A DNA stretch of 64,000 nt from Pseudothioclava sp033100795. Lineage in GTDB: Bacteria; Pseudomonadota; Alphaproteobacteria; Rhodobacterales; Rhodobacteraceae. Every line of letters begins with the position of its first letter. Position 1 is the first letter of the stretch. The DNA lies in NCBI RefSeq assembly GCF_033100795.1, contig NZ_JAWLVI010000003.1:310001-374000 (forward strand), written 5' to 3'. The position numbers and the translations under genes are program-made. Positions 34,831 to 43,765 of this stretch are shown here, piece after piece. Below the pieces are notes generated by a model. That model saw only the letters and a list, made by a program, of their open reading frames with translations, was not told where the DNA came from and made no database searches.

Positions 34831-36986
34831 CCGCGCCTCCATGTCATAAAGCGTTCAGCCAGACGCAAGAGGCGCGGGCTGACATGGCCTTGCTTCCAGC
34901 GACCCGAGGCGTTTTTCGCGGCCTCGGACCAGCCTGGATAGATATGCGGCGTCGCAAGGATTTTCCCCAAACCAAGCCCGTGCCGCATCGCCAGCGTAAA
35001 CTCGGCCAGCACCTCGGACGCATTGGCGCCCAGAACGGTGACGCCCAAAATCCTGTCCGAGCCTTTCGGAGTAATCACTTTCACAAAGCCCTCGGTCCGG
35101 CCCTCGGCAATCGCGCGGTCCAGATCGGCCAGCGGATAGACCACCGTCTCACACGCCTCCGCCTGCGGTTCGGTCAGCCCGACACGCGCAACCTCGGGCG
35201 TGGAGAAAATAGCCGCCGGGATCGGCGCAGCATGGGCCTTGAAGCGCCAGAACGGCGCAGCCAGTGCATTCGCCGCCGCGATCCAGCCCTGATGCCCCGC
35301 CGCGTTCGTCAGTTGCAGCGGCCCCGCCACATCCCCCGCCGCGTAAATATGCGGCATCAGTGTTTGCAGATAGGCGTCGGTCTCGATCACGCGGGCGGCG
35401 GGGATACCAAGCTCGCGCAGACCAAAGCCTTCCAGCCGCGCCTTCCGGCCGACCGCGACCAGCAGCGCATCGAAGGGCAACCGCGAGCCATCCTCCAGCG
35501 CGACCCATTTGCCGCCGTCGGCGCCAAATTCCACCGCCTTCGCAGACAGACGCACCTCCACCCCGTCACGCTCAAGCGCGGCATGGATGGCGTCGGAAAC
35601 CTCGGGTTCTTCACGCGGCAAAAGCCGCTCGCCCGCCTCCAAGAGCGTCACCCCCGCCCCCAGAAGCGCAAGCGCCTGCGCCAGCTCGCAGCCTATCGGC
35701 CCACCGCCAAGCACCAGCAACCGGCGCGGCGGCGCCTCCAGCCCCGCAAGGTAATCCCATACCGTTTCCGAGGTCAGCGGATCGACACCTTCGATCCCCG
35801 CCAGATCGGGAATGAACGGGGCCGCCCCTGTGGCCAGAACAATCGCCCGCGCGGTCAGGCGCTGCGCACCGATTTCAACCGTCCACGGATCGACAAGCCG
35901 CGCCTGCCCGCGCAGCACCTCGACCCCCAGACCTTCATAGCGCGCGACGGAATCATTCGGCGCAATCGCCTCGATCACCTTGCGGACCCGCGCCATGACA
36001 CGCGGGAAATCGACTTGCGGCGCAGTATCCACCCCAAGCACATGGGCGCGACGCGCCTCCGCCACCGCGCGCGCCGAGGCGATCAGCGCTTTTGACGGAA
36101 CACAGCCTGTATTCAGACAATCGCCGCCCATCCTGTCCTGCTCGATCAGCGTAATTTTCGCCTTCGCCGCCGCCGCGACATAGGCCGCCACCAACCCCGC
36201 CGCACCTGCACCGATTACGATTAGATTGCGGTCGAACCGCTGCGGGCGGGTGAAACCGCGCAAGGCCCGCCGCCGCCGCGCCAGCGCCACCCCCCATCGC
36301 GCCACCCAAGGGAAAACGCCCAAGGCCACAAGCGTCGCCAGCAACCCGGGCGAAACAATCCCCGACAGGCTTTGCAACTGACCAAGCTGGGCACCTGCGG
36401 CCACGTAGACGGCGGTGCCCGGCAACATGCCGATCTGCGAAACGGCATAGAACCGCGCCAGCGGCATCGCAGTCAGGCCAAAGGCCAGATTGATTACAAA
36501 GAACGGCACCACCGGAATAAGCCGCAGCGAGAACAGGTAAAAGGCGCCATCTCGCCCGACCCCGTCGCGGATCGCAGCCAGACGCCCGCCGATGCGCCCC
36601 GCCACCCAGTCGCGCATCAGATACCGCGCCGCCAGAAACGCCAGCCCTGCCCCGATCGACGAGGCGAAAGACACCAGCAAAAGTCCCTGCCAAAACCCGA
36701 ACAGCGCCGCCCCCAGAAGCGTCAGCCACACCGCAAACGGCAGCGACAACGCAGCACTTGCGACATAGACGGCAAAGAACGCCGCGGGCAAAACCCCCGG
36801 ATGAGCCTCTTGCCAAAGCGCCAGCGCCGCGCGCACCTCGCGCAGCCGCTCAAGGTCGGGACCAGCCACCAACCCCGCCGCGACGATCGCCAGCCCCGCA
36901 AGCGCTATGAAAAGGATCGGTTTTCGCAAGTCTTTAACGTGCCTCCCGTTATAACTACGCGCAAAATAGGCCGAGTGTTTCACCAT
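34827..36986 (-). CDS. VTT-domain membrane protein fused to FAD-disulfide reductase
   Basis: A 719-residue two-part protein. Residues 1-250 form a TVP38/TMEM64 (VTT, DedA-superfamily) membrane domain: a first helix (PILFIALAGLAIVAAGLVAG), FAVYVASAALSLPFAVWLTLLGAALFGFW, and the conserved FYLFSLRLIPVVPFFVINLAFGLTAMPLARFY. Residues 255-719 form a pyridine-nucleotide disulfide oxidoreductase with LIVIGAGAAGLVAAYVAAAA, the redox-active disulfide GGDCLNTGCVPSKAL, an NAD(P)-binding LVLGGGPIGCELAQALALLG, YAAGDVAG and the C-terminal HIYPGWSEA (His-Glu pair). MerA-like, but without the heavy-metal domain or terminal cysteine pair. The start is uncertain: ATG 36986 has little Shine-Dalgarno, and a TTG at 36929 lies 12 bases after GGGAGG. 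Confidence 0.88.
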   Translation of the reverse strand: MVKHSAYFARSYNGRHVKDLRKPILFIALAGLAIVAAGLVAGPDLERLREVRAALALWQEAHPGVLPAAFFAVYVASAALSLPFAVWLTLLGAALFGFWQGLLLVSFASSIGAGLAFLAARYLMRDWVAGRIGGRLAAIRDGVGRDGAFYLFSLRLIPVVPFFVINLAFGLTAMPLARFYAVSQIGMLPGTAVYVAAGAQLGQLQSLSGIVSPGLLATLVALGVFPWVARWGVALARRRRALRGFTRPQRFDRNLIVIGAGAAGLVAAYVAAAAKAKITLIEQDRMGGDCLNTGCVPSKALIASARAVAEARRAHVLGVDTAPQVDFPRVMARVRKVIEAIAPNDSVARYEGLGVEVLRGQARLVDPWTVEIGAQRLTARAIVLATGAAPFIPDLAGIEGVDPLTSETVWDYLAGLEAPPRRLLVLGGGPIGCELAQALALLGAGVTLLEAGERLLPREEPEVSDAIHAALERDGVEVRLSAKAVEFGADGGKWVALEDGSRLPFDALLVAVGRKARLEGFGLRELGIPAARVIETDAYLQTLMPHIYAAGDVAGPLQLTNAAGHQGWIAAANALAAPFWRFKAHAAPIPAAIFSTPEVARVGLTEPQAEACETVVYPLADLDRAIAEGRTEGFVKVITPKGSDRILGVTVLGANASEVLAEFTLAMRHGLGLGKILATPHIYPGWSEAAKNASGRWKQGHVSPRLLRLAERFMTWRRG

Positions 36987-37070
36987 AGTCTATCCGTTCT
37001 CGTTATCGTGATACCTCTTTTAACTGCGCGCGGGCTTTGGCATTCTGGCACGAAACAGGGGGCGAGGCTG

Positions 37071-37892
37071 ATGCTCTATCTCGGGCTTGATGGAGGCGGC
37101 ACAGGATGCCGCGCGCGGCTGGCTGACGCCAAGGGCGCGACACTGGCCGAAGCGCAGGCAGGGCCAGCGAATATCGCCTCGGATTTCGACGCGGCTTTGG
37201 CCAACATAACGCGGGCGATTGCAGGGCTTTCCATTCCGGCGAGGGCAGAGGTCCACGCGGTGCTGGGGCTTGCGGGAGCCAACCTGTCGGGCGCAGGGCC
37301 ACGGCTGGAGGCCGCGCTGCCGTTTCGGGCGCGCGTCGTTCAGGATGTCACCACCTCGGTTCGGGGCGCCTTGCGCGAGGCCGACGGGATTGTCGCGGCA
37401 ATTGGCACAGGGTCCGCTTTTGCCCGCCAGATCGGCGGCGAAATCATCAGCACCGGAGGCTGGGGGCTGCGCCTTGGCGACGAGGGATCAGGGGCGTGGA
37501 TCGGTCATGCGCTGGTAGCCCTTGCGGCGCGCGCGCTTGATGGCCGCTTTGAACGAACGCCCCTTTTGAACCGGCTAACGCATGATCTGGACGGCAGCGC
37601 GGGCCTTGTTGCCTTCAGTCTGCGCGCCACGCCTGCCGACTGGGCCGCGCTGGCGCCGCAGGTCTTTGACACGACCGACCCCGCCGCGCTGGCCGTTCTG
37701 GCCGCTGCACGCGCCGAAATTCGCGCGGCGATCGAGCATCTGCAGCCGCAAGGCGCGCAGCATCCGGTCGTCTGGCTGGGCGGACTTGGCGCGCGGCTGG
37801 CGATGGACGACTGGCCAAGGCGCGCGCCGCATGGCACATCGCTGGACGGGGCGCTGTGGATGGCGCAGCAGGAGAGCACATGGACCGACTGA
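37071..37892 (+). CDS. N-acetylglucosamine kinase (BadF/BadG family)
   Basis: A 273-residue sugar kinase of the BadF/BadG/BcrA/BcrD ATPase fold. The phosphate-1 motif LYLGLDGGGTGCRARLAD opens the protein; VHAVLGLAGANLSGAG, IVAAIGTGSAFAR (phosphate-2) and STGGWGLRLGDEGSGAWIG follow, the last being typical of GlcNAc and glucosamine kinases. Its neighbour nagA makes GlcNAc 6-phosphate deacetylation likely, so GlcNAc phosphorylation is the best guess. ATG 37071 starts at the family N-terminus and has GAGG close upstream. The 3' end overlaps nagA by 13 bases. Confidence 0.87.
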   Translation: MLYLGLDGGGTGCRARLADAKGATLAEAQAGPANIASDFDAALANITRAIAGLSIPARAEVHAVLGLAGANLSGAGPRLEAALPFRARVVQDVTTSVRGALREADGIVAAIGTGSAFARQIGGEIISTGGWGLRLGDEGSGAWIGHALVALAARALDGRFERTPLLNRLTHDLDGSAGLVAFSLRATPADWAALAPQVFDTTDPAALAVLAAARAEIRAAIEHLQPQGAQHPVVWLGGLGARLAMDDWPRRAPHGTSLDGALWMAQQESTWTD

Positions 37893-39031
37893 TCTACACC
37901 GGCGCGCGGATATTTGACGGCACGGCCCTGCATGACAACCGCGCGCTTGTGATCGAAGACGGAGCGGTCAGTGCCATCGTCCCCGCCTCTGCCGCGCCCG
38001 ACGGGCCACGCGTGGCACTGGCTGGCGGCGTGATCGCGCCCGGATTTGTCGATCTGCAAGTCAATGGCGGCGGCGGGATCATGCTGGATGGCACCGCTGG
38101 CGTCGCGGAAATCGCCACGATCTGCGAGGCTCACGCGCGCCTTGGCGCAACCTCGATCCTGCCGACCCTGATCACCGACACCCCTGCAGCAACGCGCTCG
38201 GTTCTTGCAGCGGGCGTCGCCTCGGTCGGGCGGGTGCCGGGGTTTCTGGGGCTGCACCTTGAAGGCCCGCACCTCGACATTCGCCGGAACGGGGCGCATG
38301 ATGCCTCGCTCATTCGCCCGATGATGGACGAAGACCTTGAGATTTTGCTGGAAGCCAAGGCCGGACTGCCCGCTCTTTTCGTGACGGTCGCGCCTGCGGC
38401 TGTGACACTCCAGCAGATCGAGGCGCTGGAGCGCGCGGGGATATTCATCAGCCTTGGACACGCAGATTGCACACTTTCACAGGCACGCGCGGCCCATACG
38501 GCAGGCGCGCGCGGCGTCACCCATCTGTTCAACGCGATGAGCCAGTTCACCTCGCGCGAGCCGGGGCTGGTGGGGGCTGCGCTGTCTTTGCCGTTCCATG
38601 TCGGGCTGATCGCGGATGGGGTGCATGTGCACGCGGAAAGCATCCGCCTTGCTCTGGCCGCAAAGCGCGAGGGCGAGGTCTACCTTGTGTCGGACGCGAT
38701 GGCCGTTGCGGGCAGCGAGGCGACCTGCTTCACCCTTGGCGGGCGGATGATCGAACGCAAGGACCGCGCGCTGCGCCTTGCGGACGGAACGCTGGCGGGC
38801 GCGGACCTTTCCCTGCCGCAAGCGGTGAAATTCATGATCGAGGTCGTGGGCATCGCGCCCGAGCGCGCGCTTGCGATGGCAAGCCGCATCCCTGCGCAGA
38901 TCGTGGGCGTTCAGGCAGGCACCCTTTCACAGGGCGGCCCCGCCGATTTCGTTCTTCTGTCGGACCACTGGGACTTGCAGCAGGTCTGGCGCGCAGGCCA
39001 GCCGCTTCAGGCGAAATCCTCGACCGAATAG
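37880..39031 (+). CDS. nagA: N-acetylglucosamine-6-phosphate deacetylase
   Basis: NagA converts GlcNAc 6-phosphate to glucosamine 6-phosphate and acetate, for cell-wall recycling or chitin-derived sugars. The 383-residue amidohydrolase has VIAPGFVDLQVNGGGG near residue 55, GLHLEGPHLDIRRNGAH near 125 (metal-binding E), ISLGHADCTLSQA near 190 and VTHLFNAMSQF near 212 with metal histidines, and LVSDAMAVAGS with the catalytic aspartate near 275. CAGGAG precedes ATG 37880. Its last 25 bases overlap the convergent serB gene. No nagB or sugar transporter is adjacent. Confidence 0.94.
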   Translation: MDRLIYTGARIFDGTALHDNRALVIEDGAVSAIVPASAAPDGPRVALAGGVIAPGFVDLQVNGGGGIMLDGTAGVAEIATICEAHARLGATSILPTLITDTPAATRSVLAAGVASVGRVPGFLGLHLEGPHLDIRRNGAHDASLIRPMMDEDLEILLEAKAGLPALFVTVAPAAVTLQQIEALERAGIFISLGHADCTLSQARAAHTAGARGVTHLFNAMSQFTSREPGLVGAALSLPFHVGLIADGVHVHAESIRLALAAKREGEVYLVSDAMAVAGSEATCFTLGGRMIERKDRALRLADGTLAGADLSLPQAVKFMIEVVGIAPERALAMASRIPAQIVGVQAGTLSQGGPADFVLLSDHWDLQQVWRAGQPLQAKSSTE

Positions 39032-39879
39032 CCTTGAATATACAAAAGCGCCGACAGGTCACCGTTGTTGATGCGAATATCGCATTGCGCCGCGACCGAG
39101 GGTTTGGCGTGCAGCGCCACACCCGCGCCCGCCAGTCCCAGCATCCCAAGGTCGTTCGCGCCGTCGCCCACGGCCATCACGTCACCATGGCCGATGCCAA
39201 GGCGCGCCGAGATTTCCTCAAGCGCCTGCACCTTTGCCTCACGCCCAAGGATCGGACGCACGGGAATACCCGTCAGCTTGCCGCCCTCGATCCCCAACAC
39301 ATTCGCGCGGTTTTCATCGAACCCGAGCGTTTCCGCGACATAGCCGGTGAACGCAGTAAACCCGCCCGAAACCAGCGCGCAATAGGCGCCATTTGCCTTC
39401 ATCGTGCGCAGAAGGTCATGGCCACCCGGCATGAAGGTGATGCGGTCAGCGATCACCTTGGCGATCACGCTATCAGACAGGCCGGTCAACAGGCCCAGAC
39501 GCTCGGTCAGCGCGCCTTCGAAATCCAGTTCACCATTCATCGCGCGTGCGGTAATCGCCGCGACCTGCGCACCCACACCCGCCACATCGGCCAATTCGTC
39601 GATGCATTCCTGCTGGATCATGGTCGAGTCCATATCCGCCAGCAGCATCTTCTTTTTGCGCCCTGATTCGGGCTGCACCACCAGATCGAAGCCAAGCCCT
39701 TGCAGCCCTTCCCAGACATCCCAGCGGTTCGAGGGGATCTGCTCAATCGCGAACTCGGCCGCGACATTCGGGTTGAGCCATGTCGCCTCGCCCCCGCCCC
39801 ATGCATTTCGCAGCGATTCCACGGTGGTAGCATCCAGATCGGCCTTGAGCGGCGAAGCAAGAAGCGTGGCGATATACAT
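39007..39879 (-). CDS. serB: phosphoserine phosphatase
   Basis: SerB performs the last step of serine synthesis, removing phosphate from phosphoserine. The 290-residue protein has an N-terminal ACT-like region (1-75) and a HAD domain with motif I LLADMDSTMIQQECIDELAD near residue 80, motif II LVSGGFTAFTGYVAE near 168, and motif IV VMAVGDGANDLGMLGLAG near 235. GAGGAGG lies seven bases before ATG 39879; an ATG seven codons upstream is less likely. It diverges from serC-serA, so the whole phosphorylated serine pathway is encoded here. Its 3' end overlaps nagA antisense. Confidence 0.96.
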   Translation of the reverse strand: MYIATLLASPLKADLDATTVESLRNAWGGGEATWLNPNVAAEFAIEQIPSNRWDVWEGLQGLGFDLVVQPESGRKKKMLLADMDSTMIQQECIDELADVAGVGAQVAAITARAMNGELDFEGALTERLGLLTGLSDSVIAKVIADRITFMPGGHDLLRTMKANGAYCALVSGGFTAFTGYVAETLGFDENRANVLGIEGGKLTGIPVRPILGREAKVQALEEISARLGIGHGDVMAVGDGANDLGMLGLAGAGVALHAKPSVAAQCDIRINNGDLSALLYIQGYSVEDFA

Positions 39880-39960
39880 AGATGGCCTCCTCGGGCGCAT
39901 GTCGCAAAAAAGCTCTGAATAGGCGCTTTAGATCAGTTTTTCCTCTTGCGCCAGAGCAGA

Positions 39961-40029
39961 AGCCCGCGTATTTGCGGCGACGGGACACCCTTCCCCAACG
40001 AAGGGCATATATCTGGAAGGATACCAGAA
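39961..40029 (+). promoter_or_regulatory. serC leader RNA element
   Basis: Three stems can be drawn in the 69 bases before serC. CCCG (39963-39966) pairs with CGGG (39981-39984); CCCTTC (39988-39993) with GAAGGG (40000-40005); TCTGG (40012-40016) with CCAGA (40024-40028). The last hairpin holds the ribosome-binding AAGGA in its loop, directly before the ATG. This matches my knowledge of the serC leader motif found by comparative genomics before alphaproteobacterial serC-serA operons, whose last stem covers the ribosome-binding site. Its ligand, if any, is not established. Confidence 0.85.
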
Positions 40030-41175
<1,146 letters not shown>

Positions 41176-41246
41176 TCCAAGACTGATCGACGGGCCGCCC
41201 AAGGCCCGTCCCTTCCCAGACATTCAAATCAGAGAGGAGCCCAGTC

Positions 41247-42839
41247 ATGGCCCCCAAGGTTCTTGTATCCGACAAGCTTTCGGAAACCGCAGTTCAGATC
41301 TTCCGCGACCGCGGCATCGAAGTCGACTTCCGCCCGGAACTCGGCAAAGACAAAGACGCGCTGGCCGCTGAAATCGGCAAATACGATGGCCTCGCCATCC
41401 GTTCGGCGACCAAGGTCACCGCGAAACTTCTGGAAAACGCGACCAACCTCAAGGTCGTTGGCCGCGCCGGTATCGGCACCGACAACGTCGACAAAGAGGC
41501 CGCATCGAAAAAAGGCGTGATCGTGATGAACACGCCGTTCGGCAACATGATCACCACCGCCGAGCACGCGATTGCGATGATGTTCTCCGTTGCGCGCCAG
41601 ATCCCCGAGGCCTCGGCCTCGACCCATGCGGGCAAATGGGAAAAGTCGAAGTTCATGGGTGTCGAGCTGACCGCGAAAACCCTTGGCGTGATCGGCGCTG
41701 GCAACATCGGCGGCATCGTGTGCGACCGCGCCCGCGGCCTGAAGATGAAGGTCATCGCGTTCGACCCCTTCCTCTCGCCCGAAAAGGCCGAGAAAATGGG
41801 CGTCGAGAAAGTCGAGCTGGAAGACCTGCTCAAGCGCGCCGATTTCATCACCCTGCACGTGCCGCTGACGGATTCGACCCGCAACATCCTCTCGCGCGAG
41901 AACCTTGCGAAAACCAAGAAGGGCGTGCGCATCATCAACTGCGCCCGTGGCGGTCTGGTTGACGAAGAGGCGCTGGCCGAGATGCTGAAATCGGGCCATG
42001 TTGCTGGCGCAGCCTTCGACGTGTTCTCGGTTGAACCTGCGGTCGAAAACCCGCTGTTCAACCTGCCGAACGTGGTCTGCACGCCGCACCTTGGCGCCTC
42101 GACCACCGAAGCGCAGGAAAACGTGGCCCTTCAGGTTGCCGAGCAGATGGCGAACTACCTGCTGGACGGCGCTGTCGAGAACGCGCTCAACATGCCCTCG
42201 ATGACCGCCGAAGAAGCCAAGACGATGGGTCCGTGGGTGAAACTTGCGCAGCACCTTGGCTCGTTCATCGGCCAGATGACCGACGATGCGATCAAAGCGA
42301 TCAACATCACCTATGACGGTCAGGTTGCAGGCATGAACCTCAAGGCGCTGGATGCGGCAGTTGTGGCTGGCATCATGAAGGCGTCGCAGCCCGATATGAA
42401 CATGGTTTCGGCTCCGGTTGTCGCGAAAGAGCGCGGCATCCAGATCTCGACCACCTCGCAAGACAAGTCGGGCGTGTTCGACGGCTATATCAAAGTGACC
42501 GTTGTCACCGAGTCGCTGGAACGTTCGATCGCTGGCACCTGCTTCTCGGATGGCAAACCGCGCTTCATCCAGATCAAGGGCATCAACATCGACGCCGAAG
42601 TGGGCGAGCACATGCTCTACACCACCAATGCCGACGTTCCGGGCATCATCGGCAAGCTCGGCACCCTGCTGGGCCAGCACGAGGTGAACCTTGCGAACTT
42701 TACCCTTGGTCGCGCAGCGGCTGGCGGTCAGGCTATCGCAATTGCCTATCTCGACAGCCCGCTGAACCCGGACGTCGCAAACGAGCTGCGCGCGACCGGC
42801 ATGTTCCAGCAGGTCAAGGCGCTTGAGTTCCAGCTCTGA
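41247..42839 (+). CDS. serA: D-3-phosphoglycerate dehydrogenase
   Basis: SerA oxidises 3-phosphoglycerate, the first committed step of serine synthesis. The long-type 530-residue enzyme has VVGRAGIGTDNVDKEAA near residue 72, the Rossmann GVIGAGNIGGIVCDRARG near 147, the active-site VRIINCARGGLVDEEAL near 228 and CTPHLGASTTEAQENVA with the catalytic histidine near 280. An intervening domain (315-450) and a C-terminal ACT domain (MLYTTNADVPGIIGKLGTLLGQHEVNLANF) follow. AGGAG lies eight bases upstream. A strong terminator follows, closing the serC-serA operon. Confidence 0.97.
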   Translation: MAPKVLVSDKLSETAVQIFRDRGIEVDFRPELGKDKDALAAEIGKYDGLAIRSATKVTAKLLENATNLKVVGRAGIGTDNVDKEAASKKGVIVMNTPFGNMITTAEHAIAMMFSVARQIPEASASTHAGKWEKSKFMGVELTAKTLGVIGAGNIGGIVCDRARGLKMKVIAFDPFLSPEKAEKMGVEKVELEDLLKRADFITLHVPLTDSTRNILSRENLAKTKKGVRIINCARGGLVDEEALAEMLKSGHVAGAAFDVFSVEPAVENPLFNLPNVVCTPHLGASTTEAQENVALQVAEQMANYLLDGAVENALNMPSMTAEEAKTMGPWVKLAQHLGSFIGQMTDDAIKAINITYDGQVAGMNLKALDAAVVAGIMKASQPDMNMVSAPVVAKERGIQISTTSQDKSGVFDGYIKVTVVTESLERSIAGTCFSDGKPRFIQIKGINIDAEVGEHMLYTTNADVPGIIGKLGTLLGQHEVNLANFTLGRAAAGGQAIAIAYLDSPLNPDVANELRATGMFQQVKALEFQL

Positions 42840-42860
42840 TCGAGCAGAAATATTCCACCG

Positions 42861-42888
42861 AAACCCCGGCCCCAGCGGCCGGGGTTTT
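42861..42888 (+). terminator. intrinsic terminator of serC-serA
   Basis: Eleven-base perfect stem AAACCCCGGCC (42861-42871) with GGCCGGGGTTT (42877-42887), five-base loop, ending in TTTT. Confidence 0.92.
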
Positions 42889-42935
42889 GCGTTTGCGGCA
42901 TTGCCTTTTTACACAGCCCCTTTAGGTTCGAACTT

Positions 42936-43679
42936 ATGACCATCACCTATGCCATTGGCGATATTCACGGGCATCTCGACAAGCTACGGCTTGCCCATGA
43001 CCTGATCGCGCAGGACCGCGCGCAGAATGGCGAGCCATCTACGCCGGTTATCCATCTTGGCGACCTGATCGACCGAGGGCCGGACTCGCGCGGGGTGATC
43101 GACCTGTTGATGCAGGGGCAGGCGGCGGGCGAGCCGTGGCAGGTCATCAAGGGCAATCACGACCGGATGCTTCTGGGCTTTCTGGCCGATCCGCATACTC
43201 CCGATCCGGGCCTGAGCCGCCCGCTGCCTTATACATGGAAGAACATCGGCGGGCATACGACCCTGGCCAGCTATGGCGTGGATGCGGCCGAAGATCGCCC
43301 GCTGGACGATATTCACGCGGATGCAGTGCTTGCGGTTCCGCAGGAGCATCAGGACTGGATTGCAGCCTTGCCGCTTTACCATCAACGTGGGGACGCGCTG
43401 TTCGTCCATGCTGGCGTTCGCCCCGGTATTGCGCTTGCAGATCAGAGCGAGGAAGACCTCCTCTGGATCCGCCAACCTTTCCATGACGACCTGCGCGACC
43501 ACGGGGCTTTGGTCGTGCACGGCCACACTCCGGTTGACGAGGCCACGCATTACGGCAACCGCCTGAACCTCGATACCCGCGCCGGATATGGTGGCCCTGT
43601 CACCGCCGCCGTGATCGAGGGGCGCGCGGCATGGCAACTGACCCCCTCGGGCCGTGTGCCGTTACGTCCCGTGCCGTGA
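42936..43679 (+). CDS. metallophosphoesterase, serine/threonine phosphatase-like
   Basis: A 247-residue calcineurin-type phosphoesterase. The metal-binding motifs occur in the standard order: YAIGDIHGHLDKLRLAHDL near residue 5, IHLGDLIDRGPDSRGVIDLL near 40, VIKGNHDRMLLGF near 70, HAGVRPGIALADQSEEDLLWIR near 150, and VHGHTPVDEATHYGNRLNLDTRAGYGG near 190. The pattern is that of the PrpA/ApaH group acting on phosphoproteins or dinucleotides; the substrate is undefined. AGG lies nine bases before ATG 42936. It follows the serA terminator and precedes a thiolase gene by 86 bp. Confidence 0.9.
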   Translation: MTITYAIGDIHGHLDKLRLAHDLIAQDRAQNGEPSTPVIHLGDLIDRGPDSRGVIDLLMQGQAAGEPWQVIKGNHDRMLLGFLADPHTPDPGLSRPLPYTWKNIGGHTTLASYGVDAAEDRPLDDIHADAVLAVPQEHQDWIAALPLYHQRGDALFVHAGVRPGIALADQSEEDLLWIRQPFHDDLRDHGALVVHGHTPVDEATHYGNRLNLDTRAGYGGPVTAAVIEGRAAWQLTPSGRVPLRPVP

Positions 43680-43765
43680 CGTTCCGTCACTTGACCTCGG
43701 GGAACTGGCGCGCATGGCGCCACCTGCCGTAGCGTGATGCCAAATCTCGCTTCAGGGAGGATCCC

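Noticed and set aside
34827..36235. Mercuric reductase (MerA)
   Set aside because: The family is shared, but the MerA N-terminal metal-binding domain and C-terminal cysteine pair are missing, and no mer genes are nearby.
36372..37892. A 506-codon version of the GlcNAc kinase starting at 36372
   Set aside because: The N-terminal 233 codons are antisense to the VTT-reductase fusion; the kinase fold begins at ATG 37071.
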